Below, piece by piece: positions 19,622 to 32,690 of a stretch of DNA of 64,000 nucleotides (the first letter of the stretch is position 1; each line of letters begins with the position of its first letter). Under the pieces are notes generated by a model. That model saw only the letters and a program-made list of their open reading frames with translations. It was not told where the DNA came from and made no database searches. The DNA is from Armillaria gallica. Taxonomy: Eukaryota > Basidiomycota > Agaricomycetes > Agaricales > Physalacriaceae. The DNA is taken from contig JBANDB010000004.1 of the NCBI GenBank assembly GCA_037576215.1, positions 2,108,001 to 2,172,000 of the forward strand, read 5' to 3'. Position numbers and translations under genes: made by a program.

Positions 19622-21977
19622 ACCTGAAGCCAGGGCCAAATTCATTCCCCAAGCGTGAACAAACACGCCGTGACGCCAGGTGAAATGTCTTTCTTGCTCG
19701 CCTCTTCTCCAATTCCTTATGGAATCCTTACTAGCACGAGATTTAGGTGACAAAGGGTCTATCTGGTGTTGTGCCGTGTCTTCTGTCAAATATAGTATTG
19801 CCTTTCTGTTTCTTCTGCGTTACAAAAGAATGACACTCGGAGCTGACAGGAGAACACTCGCTCAAGTCCAACCGTTGACACATTGTCGACGAGCACGTAA
19901 GGACCATGCAGAGGTACAGCAAGACACCAGACTAAAAGTGGTAGTCAGAGTAGATGCTTACGAGACGATTAATACATATGGGAACAATTGTGATCTTTGC
20001 CCCCATTATTCACTCTTATTGCATCCGACCATGGCCAGTTCAAAGTCGAAAACTGAGCGCTTGTTCTTACAGGTGTGTCACCCATCTCCTTCTTATCACC
20101 GAGCTGTTCGCAACTCTCTATCCTGTAGGTGCATCCGTGCTGTCATGGAGCCCACGAGTACGTTGAGGGGATCATACGGCCGCAGCAGAATTCTCGCTGT
20201 CAATTCTGCAAGATCTCCAACTCGATAACTCTCGTGAATGATAGAATGAATCTTCTCATCTGCTGATGTCTACACATCTATTTTCGCCCATCATAGCGGG
20301 AGCAGATCTGGCTAATATAAAAATCGCGCGGCCTAGTCGGTTTGCTCCTTATCACACCCGCTACCCCCGAATACATCCCTCCATTAAGATCTCTCTGTCT
20401 GCCTCATAGTTAACACACGGCCACGTCTTTGCACCAAACCATCACCATCTGGTAAGTTATCTCCTCGCTCATTCCCCACTGCTCTGAAGGCTTATTCTAC
20501 AATGATTAGAATACAAGACATGAAGAACCCATCTGAAACCGACGTCGAAGCCGGACTTGCCGACACCGGGTAATCTGATGGTGCGCAAGAGAAACCAGCT
20601 CCCATCGGGATGAGCAGGAATACAATTTTTGGGATACGCAAAAGGGAAGCTGGAATGAGAGGCGGCGGTTCTACCGACTACACGAAACGTTATCGCAAAG
20701 ATTTCTTTGGTGAAGAGATGTCGTCAAACGGAAGGTTTTGGTTAACCTATGTCGACGAGGCTCTCATCTTTGACGAAGAGATGGTCGAAATATACAACGA
20801 CGATATTAATGTTCTTCTGGTTTTTGTAAGTCTCGCGTATCTGTGCTTTCAATTTTTCCTCTAATGCCATGACTAGGCTGGTTTATTCTCCGCAGTTGTG
20901 TCAGCCTTCATCATCCAAAGTGCGCAAAGCCTGCAACCAGATTATACAGCTGTCTCCGCGTCTCTACTCATTGAGCTTGTTGGGTATCAACGGGCGGCGT
21001 CAGATACTTCTTCAATTCCTCTCTCCCCCTTCTACCCTGCCATATCATTCTCCCCATCTACAACAGATGTCTTGGTCAACAGCTTGTGGTTCATCAGCCT
21101 GACGCTCAGTCTGGTTACTGCGCTTGTAGCAGTTTTGACTAAGCAGTGGCTTCATCAGTATATCTCTGTCGTTTCCGATATCTCACCTCTCAGCCAAGGT
21201 CGGATTCGGCAATGCCGATATATGGGCTTGGAGAAGTGGCAAGTTCCAATGATCATTGGGTTTCTTCCCATCCTTCTCCATGTCTCGTTGTTCCTGTTCT
21301 TCCTTGGCCTGTGCATCTATCTGTTTGCACTTCATGCAGTGATCGCATATGCAGTCGCTTCCCTTTCGGGCATTGTATTTGTCGCATACATTGCCTGTCT
21401 CTTTCTCCCCCTTGTTTGCTACAATTGCCCATACAAGACATCACTGACGGATTGGATGTTTCGCACTATCTATGGAGTTATTTCAAGGTTTATTTGTCGC
21501 AAAGATCTACCTCACACAGCGAGGGAGGCGGAGCGACAAAAGGCCAGAGATGCTATTGATTCAGAAGCCGTCTCTTGGTTGCATTCGACATCATTGAACC
21601 CATCGGCCCAACAAATAGCACTTGAAGCCGCTGTCCCAATTTTTCTTGACAAAGAGGCTCTGGCTTGTGGGAATGCTCAGAGCATCATTAACGAGCTATT
21701 TAAACGCCACACTGGTGAACCACACTCTTCGTCTGCAGCTTCCAAACTGGCTCGGAAATTTTATAAAGATACACCATCCAGTCTACTTGCGATACTCGAT
21801 CCTCCGATACTCGGTCTTCCCGATACTATCCTACCCGAAGGAATATGGACCTGCCTTCTTAATTATGAAGAATGGGAGGTCTCTCCTCGAGCAGAATCCG
21901 ATTTGTCTGTGACAAAATTAGCGGCGAAGCTCATGGAAGCTTGGCGGAAAGGGTTAACCTCACGCCTTTCCTCCAGC

Positions 21978-22479
21978 TAGTGATTTACAGGGCCGGGCTT
22001 GGCCTGGCTTTGAGGGCTTGGGCTTGGCTTGAGTCGGGCCGGGCTTTCAAAATCGCAAGCCCGAGCCCTGAGCCAAAGCCCTACCAGGCTCGGGCCTGGC
22101 TCGGGCTCAAGCCAGGGCTTGTAGATATGTTTGAAAACATAGATTTGAGAGAGATATGTAAGCATTAATACATGTTTTACGAGCTGTGAAGCTTACTAGA
22201 TGATCTGAATAGAGCTTAAGGCTGTAATCTCCTTTGATTATGACTAGTGGATGAGTATCAAGGTGAATTCTGACATTAGAATTGATAGAATACTACCTTG
22301 GACAGCCACATACTTGTGAGCTCAAAGCCCTGGCTCAAAGCCCGGGGCTTGGGCTTTCTCGAGTCGAAGCCTGAGCCCGAGCCCTGATGAAGCCCTACTG
22401 TCGGGCCTGGCTTTTTAGGGCTTGGCTTGGCCTGGCTTGGCCTGGCTTTCGGGCTTGGGCCAAGCCTTGTAAATCGCTA
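21978..22479. mobile_element. hAT-type MITE inserted in the DUF6535 gene
   Basis: A 502-base element with imperfect terminal inverted repeats: TAGTGATTTACAGGGC at the left, and TAGCGATTTACAAGGC as the reverse complement of the right end (14 of 16 match). It is flanked by an exact 8-base duplication, CCTCCAGC (21,970-21,977 and 22,480-22,487). The homologous site in the other gene copy has no insert (TTCTTCCAATGTTATC near 54,380). The 8-base target duplication indicates the hAT superfamily. The ends are full of GGGCTTGG/CCTGGCTT subrepeats and could fold on themselves. No transposase is encoded, so it is non-autonomous. Confidence 0.88.
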
Positions 22480-22737
22480 CCTCCAGCATTATCGCTCACT
22501 CTTCCAACAGTGTTGAAGCTAGTCTCCAGGATTATTTATCATCCGCAAACATCGAAGTAACCTCAGCTCTCACTAACAGGCTTTCCATCATGACCCGTTC
22601 ATTACTCGGCCCATCCTCCCCTGGAGCGCTTGTTGATGTCATGAGAATGTTTGGTGATCAGCTGCATGACCAGACAAACCCACAAAACAATCATCTTGTG
22701 CACGGGATTTCAGACACTATTGATGTCATGGAATACT

Positions 22738-22975
22738 TTCGAGACCTTCTCGACCTTCTCGACCTTCGACGCCTTCGACGCCTTGAAGACCGCCTAGGTT
22801 TCGACCTTCTCGACCTTCAATGCCTGGAAGACCGCCTTGACGACCGCCTCGTTGATCGCCTGGTCGCCGGCCGCCTCGACACTGACCTTGACACCGACCT
22901 GGACCCCGACCTTGTCGCTGACCTCCTTGCTGACCTCCTCGCCACTCGCCTCGCTGACCGCCTCGCCATGCCAGA
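22738..22975 (+). repeat. In-frame low-complexity repeat (GACCTT/CTCGAC type)
   Basis: Short degenerate units such as GACCTTCTC, GACGCCTT and CTTGACACC encode runs of Leu, Asp and Arg (LLDLLDLRRLRRLEDRL). It sits inside DUF6535 copy 1. The same position in copy 2 (54,641-55,003) is filled with an unrelated repeat. Confidence 0.75.
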
Positions 22976-24963
22976 CCTAGTCAATCGCAACTTCGATCTA
23001 TTCATTGACGATTTCAAACCAGTTACTCAACTGCTACACACTCAGGATCTACAACAGAAAACTTGTGCCCAGAATGCCTTTCTCATCTCTTCATCCTGCA
23101 AATTCCCCAAAGCAAAGAACCCAGAAACCCATTTAGCACTGCTCAAAATTCTCTGTTGCTCTGTTCGCTACGCATTTACGTTTACGGACCCGTGTTCAGA
23201 ACCGGAGATATTCTTCACCAATGCAATTCAGTGTTTCTTATCAAACCAGTCTAAACCAGCTCACTTGCAACGTGAACTGAATGTGGTCGAGATGATACTA
23301 GACCCATTCTTCAATCAGGAGTACATCACCGATAGAGACCATGCACCCGGTCCCTTCGAGCTCAAAGACCGTGGAATATTGTTGAAGATATTCGAGGAGG
23401 AAGGAGGATTACAGGCCCTAGACAGGAAATTTGGAGCTATGCTTGCACAGTCTGCGATGCCAGAGGAGCTCGCTCCCACTACAGACTTTGCTCATCTTGT
23501 CGCGGACCAGATGATCAAAACAAACACCTTTGATCCTCTCCACCTACTGGACTCAGCACAAAAACCTCCATTTACCGATGACCTATCCATGCTCATCCGC
23601 CCGCTTTTGTACAATTCGAGCGGCTTGCAGACGATCTGCCGTCTTCTGAAACCCCTTCACGAGTGGAATATGGCCCACTTGACATGGAAGGAATTTGTCG
23701 AACAACTGCGGCAGTGGGTGGTCGATAAGTGGGAAGATTGTCGTCCTTATAATATAGGGGATATTCATCGTCTTCCTGACCTGCTTCTTGAAGACGCAGA
23801 TGAACTGCTAGCCGACCCTCAGAGCACCGCATAAGCCAGGCAATGTATTAGTAGATCTTTTTGTAACAATGATTTCTTTCAACTTGCATTCAATATCAAG
23901 CACCAGATGCACAAGCGGGTTATATTTATGCGCAAGGTCCTTTCGATTGACTTTGTACAATCTACTTCCAGTACACACTAGACTGGCAGCTTCTTCATAC
24001 ACGATTATTTTCTGGGAACATCTTGGGACAAGTTCAATATCCATAGGTAGAAGAGTATACGGCAGAATCCAATGAGGACCGGTCAAGGCTGGTGTAGATA
24101 ACACTAATAGCAAAATGGACGACCCGACCTAGTGATGTCCCATGGTAGTCGAAGGAGGAAGTCGACCGAATTCTGCAAACGTTGCAATGGCAAGATTGAT
24201 TACTGATGAGGATGCTATGATTGGCGCCTTGTCCACCGATAGTATGAGAGTATACTTGAATGGAAGCACCCATCTTCCGCAGCATAAAGGAGGAGTACGA
24301 ACAAGGCCTGTGGTATAGAATTTAGTCGAAGCCAAGGCGGAATGAGACGCAGTAAACATACATTGTAATTCCTTTTATAACATCAGCACGAGGTAATGAT
24401 GAGTCGTTAGACGGCGCTTGAGTTTGAAGTCCTGATAGAAGGACCCGAATTGAGTAGAGGATGTCGATGGGCTATCGCGGGGCTAGTGCGAATCAATTAA
24501 TAAAAATTGCTTTGAGGTCGTCGAGAGTAAGATCACATACCAGTGTGCGCATGATGGTATGACCTGTCAGAAAATCTATAGGAGAACACGACGGCCAAAA
24601 TTGCTTTGATAAAAGCATAGACAAGAGGTCAACATAGCACAGCACGCCGATCGCCCACTGAGTCCTTGTCATCAAGTACTGGAAAGTCATAGCGCCGGAG
24701 GGAGCGATAAACCTTACGAGAGAGAGAACACTGTGAAGGGAAGCAAAGGACTCCGTTTAGCCAGTCGCAATGAGCGCTCATAGAAGGCAACGTGCAAAAA
24801 CTAGTCAACACGGCAACACTAGACACATATCGGATGTGAATACATCACCAGGTGACTATGAATAGAGAGGGCGAACCTTCATCAGCAATGCTCGCACTAT
24901 TCTCTCCGCGTCCGGGAAATAGTAGTCCAAACAACCGTCCATCCTTCCTACATCACGACTAGT

Positions 24964-26059
24964 TGTACAACATGATCGACCGTGTTCGAGAGCAACGCCG
25001 GTGTCAGCTTCAAATTGTACCGCAACTCAGTGTCAGACACCGTGTCTTCGTGTACACCACCTGTCGACCTGAAGGGAACAACTTTGCTGAATGGGATCTG
25101 CTTGGGATCCGCACGGCCATTGTATAAGGTCGGAAAGCCTAGTAAATAGGATTTAACTAGAAGTAGAGATTTATCGAAAGTAACCTACTTTGTATCAAGC
25201 AATGGTTGTACAGTCTCAGCCAAGGCTTCGTCGGTAAAAAGAAAACGACCAAAAAAAGTGGGAAACAGTCATCGCTGATTCCCAGCTACATATAGTACTG
25301 CAGCGACTTGCTCTGGAAGTCTCCCTGTCACGGCACTGTCAGCAAAGGGGATCATATATACGAAACCGAAGGCAGTCCTTACTCCCAGCATTTTAAGCGA
25401 AACCTCATTACGCCATCCAACCGGCAACCACTTCCAAATCAGCCCGACCGCATAATTCACCATCAGATGAAACTTTTGGACTAGAAGGCACCAATTAATA
25501 CGCTCCATTGGCCTAGGGAATCTCCAACGGCACCTGCTGCATGTACGTTATCGTACCTGGGAAATCTCCCAGCTTTTTCGAACTTGAATAATGATAGCAC
25601 GCATCAACATAGGTCCGGAAGGACCCATCCATCTACTCCAGTGTGTATATGCGTATCTTGAAACTGAAAAATGACCGGCGATATGCTCATAGAGAAGGCT
25701 TTATCTATGCAGCGTTCAGCCCCAATTGAAGGCCCTGCATGTGCTTCACCCATGGCCGATATACTGAATTCCGTTCCCTCGTAATTCAAGCGTGTCGTAA
25801 AGATGGTTGATGTTGGTGAGCTCTGGTCAACATGGAACGAGCCGTGTGTGTGGTTGTAAATGTATCCGCCGACGACGTTGCCCTGGCCTACGCCGTTCCA
25901 GGAAATCCTTATAATAGTGTCGGGCATCTCTGAGAGCTGAATAAGCCCAAAACAAAGAGAAAGAGAAACAGATTTGAACACACGTATGATCCGCTGCGAA
26001 CTCTGTATTACACCGGCTTCACATAGCCACCCCCATAACATTGGCCCTCGAATTCCCAC
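24964..26059 (-). CDS. Unidentified multi-exon gene, minus strand
   Basis: I do not recognise the family. Coding-like pieces follow one another on the minus strand. The first exon starts near 26,059 (MGIRGPMLWGWLC), followed by a T-rich intron to about 25,941. The next exon has MPDTIIRISWNGVGQGNVVGG, with a Gly/Asn-rich motif, and GEAHAGPSIGAERC. There is a middle part around 25,270-25,508, then DEALAETVQPLLD (near 25,200-25,230), an intron with GTAGGT donor, and a final exon (about 25,140-24,964) with TGGVHEDTVSDTELRYNLKL and a stop. The exon joins are not all resolved, and it may be a relic. There is no second copy in the window. Confidence 0.3.
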
Positions 26060-26099
26060 CGAAAAGAATACTACTTCAGAGAATGACCTTAATAGACAA

Positions 26100-29000
26100 G
26101 ATGTTAGCGGGATCTAGATTTTCAAGATGAACCGATGACTACCTGTCTATTTCTCACTGGCCGGCGTCCGCTAGTACCCACGAGCTGCCATAGCATCAAA
26201 GACTTGGGATGAAGAACATGATTCCATTACGTGCGTCCCGCCGTGGTGAAAGAATGACCGTAGCAGATCGGTGATCGAGTCATAATCGTGTCGGGACGAA
26301 GGCTGGTTACAGCAGCTCAGAGGAAATCAAAGACAGGGATAAAACAGGATGTACGGCTTGACATGACTGACGGCAGCGCTGCCTCAAATAAAGAAAGATT
26401 GCATATGTGATGGATGTCTGAGCCAGTTAGACAGTGGATTGGTCCAAAGCGAAAATCAACGGTTGCCGACGAATCGACAGGTACGGGGTTTGGGGTGACA
26501 TAAAGGCAAGAGTACTATGATTACTAATTGCTATAGACCGTGCTGTTTTATGGCTATAAAGGGCCGATGAGATAGACAAGGTCAAGAGACTTGAAGAGCA
26601 CGATCACCAGCCCGTTAGAAAAAAGTTCTTTCCACGAAGACCTCATTCCACATAACCCTTAGTCAACCTATAAAGGCTTGGGCTAACTGTGAGACAAAGA
26701 AGAAACGGAACGCAGAAAGAACACACACCTGGTATGCCTCGTAACTGACGATATCATCCACTGTGACCAGACTTATCGTTGAAGTCACTGGTCGGTGGTA
26801 TCAGACGAAATGTCGCCTTCTGAGGATACTTCTTCAGAAGATCCTTCGCTCGCAGTGGATTACGTGGCAAGGCTTCTGCGATAGAGAGAGGGTAGGAGTG
26901 AGTTCGAGAGGTATATCATGGATGCCGAGAAAGCATGGTCACGGGAAGAGCCGACTTAGCTGAGCCGAGTTTTAGCAGATTTCGGCACCAAGTTTGTGAC
27001 CTTCGCCTTTTACCATCGCGGCTTTCTTGCTTCATTAAACTTTCTCTATCCATATTTATCTATTATTCACTGGGGGATCTGAATATTCATCTGCTGGGAA
27101 AATACGGAGCGACATTGCCGAACCCTCTCCGCAAGCTAAAGGTAGATTTCTGTGTTCTTTGGATTCTGAATTCCATTTACTAACCATTGAATAGAGTATT
27201 TTGCTCAAATTCAAATGCTGCTACCATCTAGTCGGACGCGGTACACTCAGATCAACGGTGATTACCCTTCGTGTACTGCCTACGAGAGTAGGCCCCCGTG
27301 TTCAATTGCGGTCGCCGTCACATGATTTTCACACTTAGACAATGTATGACCGCTGGGCCGACTGAATGATTTTGTTATACCGTATGCACGCTGTCCTGAT
27401 GATGCTGCGGGCCTTCCTGGAAGGTCCTGAATGTCAGCCGCCTCAGCCTTTGATGGAGAACGCAATCGAATGGGATGTTCTTGATATGTGTGCATTTGTC
27501 CATGTGCGACATCATTTTACTCTATCCTGCATGAAAATACCTGACAAAGATGTACGGGAATAGGTCCATCGAAGAGCTCCCCGTGCGCGACTTCTCCGCT
27601 CATATTTCGGCTCCCAGATATTACCAACTAATAGCTGTAAGGCGAGTTCCCCGTGCACTGTGCCCTGGCTTGACCATTTCGGGCACTTAGAGTATGCATC
27701 CTTTTATCGGAATGTCATCCTGCATGCTATATCACCCAATTCGAACGCTAGGACGTTTTCTATTGGGAAATGCAATGGTACGTGCTTACGGCGTCCTTTA
27801 AACCCATATGCTGATTTTTACACAGGTCTTGAGGACCATGGAAAGGTCGAAGAAGAAGGCGTTAGTTAAATATGTCGAGGTAAGTATCTATCGCAACGAG
27901 CTGGGTATAACGACCGACTCTCCCCTACAGCGCAAGAGGGCAACCGAACCGCTGATCTTTCTGCCGTCAATGGTTTGCGCGTCTGCCTATAAATAACCCT
28001 CTCTGACATGGCTCTCGTTTCTGTTCCAGTCTTTAAGCTTCTTTGTTTTGCTGGAGGTCACATTCGCAAAATGTTTAAAAATACCAGGTACACGTTCGCG
28101 TACTCTGCCCGAAGAACCTCTATTCACTTTCTCGGAGTAGGCTGCTTTAATTTTCGGCCAAAGCAGGGCCACCACAACTGCGATCCACTGGCCCTATCCT
28201 GCTACCTGCGGATAACGTTCCAAGGTAAATTCTACGCTAGACCTTCGACGGTAATACAGTGGACGTCCTTGTATCCCTCTCTTCAGAACATTCACTAGCT
28301 GTCACTCATTTATACGTGGGATAAAGCCATCACGAAATATCATCGTCCTACGGTAGCAAAGGCGTGCCACAAAGATGGCAGGGCCACCTGCCCCTCATAA
28401 TCATATTCTCATACTCTCGGCGAAAACTGCGTCCTCCTGTAAACCTTATTCAGGCCGCACGCGCTTTCGAAGATGATTACTGATTGTCAGATGGACGTCT
28501 TGGACACCTCAACATTTACATCCGACACCGCGCTAGATATTGAATTTGGGCTCCGTATACGTTCTCTCTGCCCACGACTCTTTCTGTAGAATTCACGAGC
28601 GCTTACTCGATGCCCTTCAATTTTTTGGTCGGACGATGACGGCGCTCATGGACATATGTAGATATGTCGTATCCGCATCGGAGGGACCTCTTTCAGCAGT
28701 AAGGTATTCCGTCGTCGATTCACTGTCAACGTGTCTTGACATTATTCACCTCCTCAGCACTTAGCCAATGTGGGCTGTTGCGAGCACAGCAGGTACGAGT
28801 CCGAATCCCAAACTCCAGGTCTCAGCACCGAGAGCAACAGTACCAAGACAGGAAGGAGTGTAGCAAGCGGAATGGTATGTACAGTGCACGTATACTTTGA
28901 ATGCAGCTAATACATGGACAGCAGGTGTGAATGACTAGCGGAGGACCTGTTTTAAACCAAGATCAAGCATGACTGACACAAGAACATACAATTTCGATGA

Positions 29001-29600
29001 TTTTCGGACCTTGCCGGAGATGCAGAGCCTCGGGCCGTTTCTGAATTAACGAAACAAATTTTATTAGCTTGGGTCGACTTCACTTTCTGAAGTGGAGAAA
29101 AGTATCTAGAAGTGTTAAAGGATAGTAGATTTACATATGATATCATTATTGTAGCTGATAGTCCAGCGTATCTCCCAAAATACCCATATTGAATAAAAGT
29201 CATATTAAAGTCAGTACATGAAATGAATCAGTAACTAGTAATGAATGTACAGTAGACACCTTCGAAAACTCGTACATTCCATATTAGCATATACTGGTGG
29301 ATCGGGATGGATCGGATGGGCTCTTGTCGTAGTACGGTATCTGAAATTTGAATATATGATAATTTTTCTGCAGTTAGAAAAGACGTAGAGGTGCATAGAG
29401 GGGGGTATACTACTGAAAAGGACCTAAAATGCGAGAAATCACCATTGAATATCGATTACTAACTTCCAATGACATACCATCCCATAGGATTGTACATAGA
29501 TATGCTATACCTAGTCACTATTGAATATGCCGAAGGTTAATGAGACGTCGGAGTAGTTTCTTTGAGGAGCGGATGAATCCCGAGTCTTCATCATGATTCC
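26100..29600. other. Gene-poor stretch with scattered coding-like scraps
   Basis: No gene could be assembled. Short plausible pieces occur on the plus strand, for example MSPSEDTSSEDPSLAVDYVA near 26,810 and an FERYIMDAEKAWSREEPT piece near 26,905-26,960 followed by LADFGTKFVTF. They may be remains of one gene. The rest looks AT-rich and non-coding. Confidence 0.3.
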
Positions 29601-29603
29601 GCT

Positions 29604-29646
29604 CACTCGATCGCTGTGGTCTGAGCAACCGAGCAGCGATCGAGTG
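29604..29646. repeat. Perfect 13-base inverted repeat
   Basis: CACTCGATCGCTG at 29,604-29,616 and CAGCGATCGAGTG at 29,634-29,646, with a 17-base loop. It could be a cruciform or a dyad binding site. No gene with a clear start lies next to it. Confidence 0.6.
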
Positions 29647-29899
29647 GCTGTATTGCTTCTTTCTTGCTCTTTTACCACCACCTCGAATACGACGACGTCC
29701 CCATCCTCTCGCTCAACGGTCCTCTCACTGGCATAACAAGGTATGTATTTATTTTCTTTGATGCTTACAATCTTTTAGATACTTTTTATGCGCATCCTGC
29801 GGCCCCAAGAGCCCGGATAGCGACCATTCAACTCCCAACCCCCGCGCGTAAGCCCTCCAATGAGGCAGAATCGTACGTGACCCCATAAACCGGACGAGA

Positions 29900-31880
29900 T
29901 GGTCACCGCTATCGACGACGACGATGCCAGCCACCCAAAATGCCCGCCAATCCATCAAATAAGTCCCCGGTCCCCATTCCAACCCACCCAGTATACCCTG
30001 CATCGACATCGAGGACAATCGCCGTCCAGCACACGATTCGTACGACTTTATGACCTCGAATACACCCTAGGATATTCTATCGGCCGCCATCTGAGAGTAC
30101 GAGGGCAAATTTTCCGCAGACCAACGGCAACGACAACGACGAATACGTCGACGACAGTGACGACGGCCAGGGGCAGGGTTCATCATGCTCTGCTGCTGTG
30201 CCATGGGAAGATGCAGGGCAAGACTCGCAGGGGCAAGAGGAGATGCAGGAGGGTTGCAGGAGGACGGGAGGGTTCGACGAGGAGGGCGGGGCTAACATCG
30301 GGACACCGACGGACGAAGACGACGACGACGGGCACGCGCCTTAGGACTTCAGTGGAAGGCTCGACTGCGCATCGAACGCATCCAAAATTCTGGCTGTCCG
30401 ACCCCCACGACCGCCGTCGGCGCCCACCCCGACCCCGTCCAACATCGAACTGCCCCGCACGCCCCAGCTAACCTACGCACCCCAAATTCGTGCATCGCCC
30501 ATTCTTTGAGTGGGAGATCACGAATATGTAGTTGGTTTTTCTTCCCAATGCCGTGCTCGCCGTGCACCCGCCCAACATGCCGACGCCCGCCCTTTTGTCT
30601 CATATCGCCCGCTGCAGTGGCGCCAGGTTTGCAACGACCTCACCGCCTTCAATAATAACCACAGAGAATTGATTGGTAGTACCAGTTTCACTGTCTACCC
30701 CCCCACCCCCTGTCAACCGTCATCGACCCCCACCCGCCGCCTATTCAGCGTCCCACTAGCCGGATCCCCTCGCCTGCTGCCCTGCAACATCGCATTCGGT
30801 CAGATGTGGTCCTTACCTTGCTGACGACACCATTCCCGTTGCTGCCCGCAACGTCGACACCTCGCCACACCCCATACAATGGCAGGGTTTTTTTTAAAAA
30901 ATGATGGTTGTATTGCTTCAGGTATCTATATAGGGCCTTAATCTCTCATTAACTGTAGCCTCTTAGTATACCTTTTAGCTTCTATTCGTTGTACTTGTGT
31001 TGTAAAACTGCAAGTTCAATTCTCTCAATTTGCAAATCATTTTCGCTCGCTCCGAAGGGTTTGCTGTTTCATATTCAAAAAAGCTCATCCGTCATCGACG
31101 CGTCGCATCCAACCGACGTTGTGGGCGCCCACTGCCCAGTCGGGATCAATGGGGTACATTTTTTAGCATTATTTTCTAGGACATATACCAATGTTGCGCG
31201 CCTAGGCAGTGAGTAGAACTGCGGTAATATCAGTACCTATGATTCTGGCACTGGCAGGCTCGTATAGCCATCGTCTTGGTCTCGTTCGATGTGTCCATGG
31301 GAGGGTAATCGACGCACAAAGGGGCGTTGCTGTCGTTGTCACCGTTGGACGTCGGTGGCTCGACCTTCACCCCACGCTCCCTCTCATACGCTCCCTCCTT
31401 GTTACACATCCCGCAATCATCCTCCGTGTCCTACAACACTGCCCTACCCTCTGTCACATCCCTCCATCATCCGTGGACCCTCGCCACCATCGCCACCATC
31501 GTCATCGCCGTCCTGTTCATCGTCGTCATCGTCGTCCCGGTCACTATGCCCCTGTTCCTTCCTCGTGCTTGCAGGTGGCAGCCGATATTTGATCCTCGAA
31601 GGCGTCCGTTGTTGTTGTGGTGTGCGAATTCACTGTGTGCGGGCAATTGGCCCCGATGTCAATGCGGAAGGAGACTGGGTAGGGAATGGGGGGATGCTGC
31701 CAATTTTGGGGGTGGCAGCTGGTAAGAATCGTCGTCGTCATCGTAGCAGGTGATGGTCTTTGCTGCAGTAGTGTTTTGTGGGAGTTGTATGCAGTGCTGC
31801 CTCGCGTGAGGCCTTACGCGCGAGGTGGGGGTTAAAAGCTTGCTACCCAGGGCTCTTGGGGCCGCGAGATGAGCCAAAAG
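29900..31880. other. GC-rich, simple-repeat-rich region without an assignable gene
   Basis: C- and GAC/CCA-rich low-complexity DNA. Long frames are open on both strands because of composition. Two plus-strand frames look more protein-like. One at about 30,120-30,490 is Asp/Gln/Pro-rich and interrupted by a TAG. One at 31,327-31,725 contains a hydrophobic span, TLATIATIVIAVLFIVVIVV, after a Ser/Thr-rich part. Neither matches a family I know. Confidence 0.35.
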
Positions 31881-32544
31881 TACTTAAATAAACCAAATAA
31901 CATGTAATTTAATGAAGCATACCATTTGTGCACCAATCTGACAGCGAACGACATGGATACACCTTGTAGAGAGATAAGCATTAGCGAAGCTGCAGGCTAT
32001 TAATTTTGAGTTGCCATAGAAGGTGTTTATTTGCACATGTTAGATTCTAAGGTAAAACTTAAAAGTAAGGGTCCTAGATCGAAATGCAGCGCATAAGGAC
32101 GAATCCTCGTAAACTCGGACTCGTAACTTCCGATAGGATCAAAATCAAGGACCTTAAGTTGAGCTGTGGTATGCGCCTCTCTACTAGCCACCCTGGTGCC
32201 AGCCTCACTTGCTACGAACCCGTTTTCTTTAACTGATGTGATGGTGCAAATTTTTCATGGAAATGTTTTCCATTCAGCTTATGATTGCTCAAGTTTGCGA
32301 TCCATCATAGATTTTATGGATGTATAAATCTAGGGAACTATCACTCGTATCGCGTAGGTTCATTTCGGTGATGAGATGAATTCATCGCGATTCGCGACTG
32401 ATCAGTGATTCCGTCCTGTAGTCAGTGGAAGGTGAAGGACACTATTCAGAAAGACAAAGCTCATAGATTATCTCACTACGACGATGTAGAGATTTGCTAG
32501 AGCAGCGAGCGGACTGACAAGGAAAGTGGAGCCCGAGGCAGTTA

Positions 32545-32690
32545 TAATCTGTTTTGCGTACTCGCAGAAATGCAGAAGCGAGTGTCCACCAATCTTGTGG
32601 ACAGAGTTGCAGGACTGACATTCCTTCTACAGCACAGGGAAATACCAGCATACCATGAGAGCGACTCCTCCGGTCCCTTCCACGCACAAT
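32545..32690 (+). pseudogene. HET-type protein, C-terminal fragment (plus strand)
   Basis: A 48-codon open piece reads EMQKRVSTNLVDRVAGLTF then LLQHREIPAYHES. It aligns with MQRRVSENPVDKVAGLACL in the HET relic at 14.9 kb. It ends abruptly at the junction with an opposite-strand HET fragment, near 32,680-32,690. Confidence 0.72.

Larger units (their letters stand above)
20180..23825. repeat. Segmental duplication block B, copy 1
   Basis: Collinear with about 52,585-55,825 and covers the DUF6535 gene and its promoter. A short piece at about 19,630-19,680 is also shared (with about 52,515-52,565). The intervening 0.5 kb (19,680-20,180) is present only here. Confidence 0.88.
20520..23834 (+). 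pseudogene. DUF6535 membrane protein (copy 1, disrupted by nonsense change and MITE)
   Basis: Fungal DUF6535-type protein of unknown biochemical role. Exon 1 (20,520-20,825) carries the family signature WLTYVDEALIFDEEMVE, and exon 2 from 20,877 opens AGLFSAVVSAF. Membrane spans are visible around SLWFISLTLSLVTALVAV, QVPMIIGFLPILLHVSLF and two following hydrophobic stretches, with the conserved TKQWLHQYI. There are two lesions. The fourth-exon-line codon 18 (20,571-20,573) is TAA where copy 2 has CAA; initiation at 20,610 could bypass it. A 502-base element at 21,978-22,479 then interrupts the frame. Beyond it the frame is open to a TAA at 23,832-23,834. A low-complexity Leu/Asp/Arg repeat at about 22,738-22,975 differs completely from the repeat in copy 2. 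Confidence 0.87.

Noticed and set aside
22817..23017. Minus-strand Arg/Ser-rich frame opposite DUF6535 copy 1
   Set aside because: Same artefact of the in-frame repeat on the coding strand.
23810..24830. Possible multi-span (7TM-like) minus-strand gene
   Set aside because: Hydrophobic pieces exist in several frames but no consistent exon chain or family motif could be built.
31800..31825. CCTCGCG...CGCGAGG inverted repeat as a terminator
   Set aside because: Short 7-base arms in GC-rich DNA with no adjoining gene; expected by chance.
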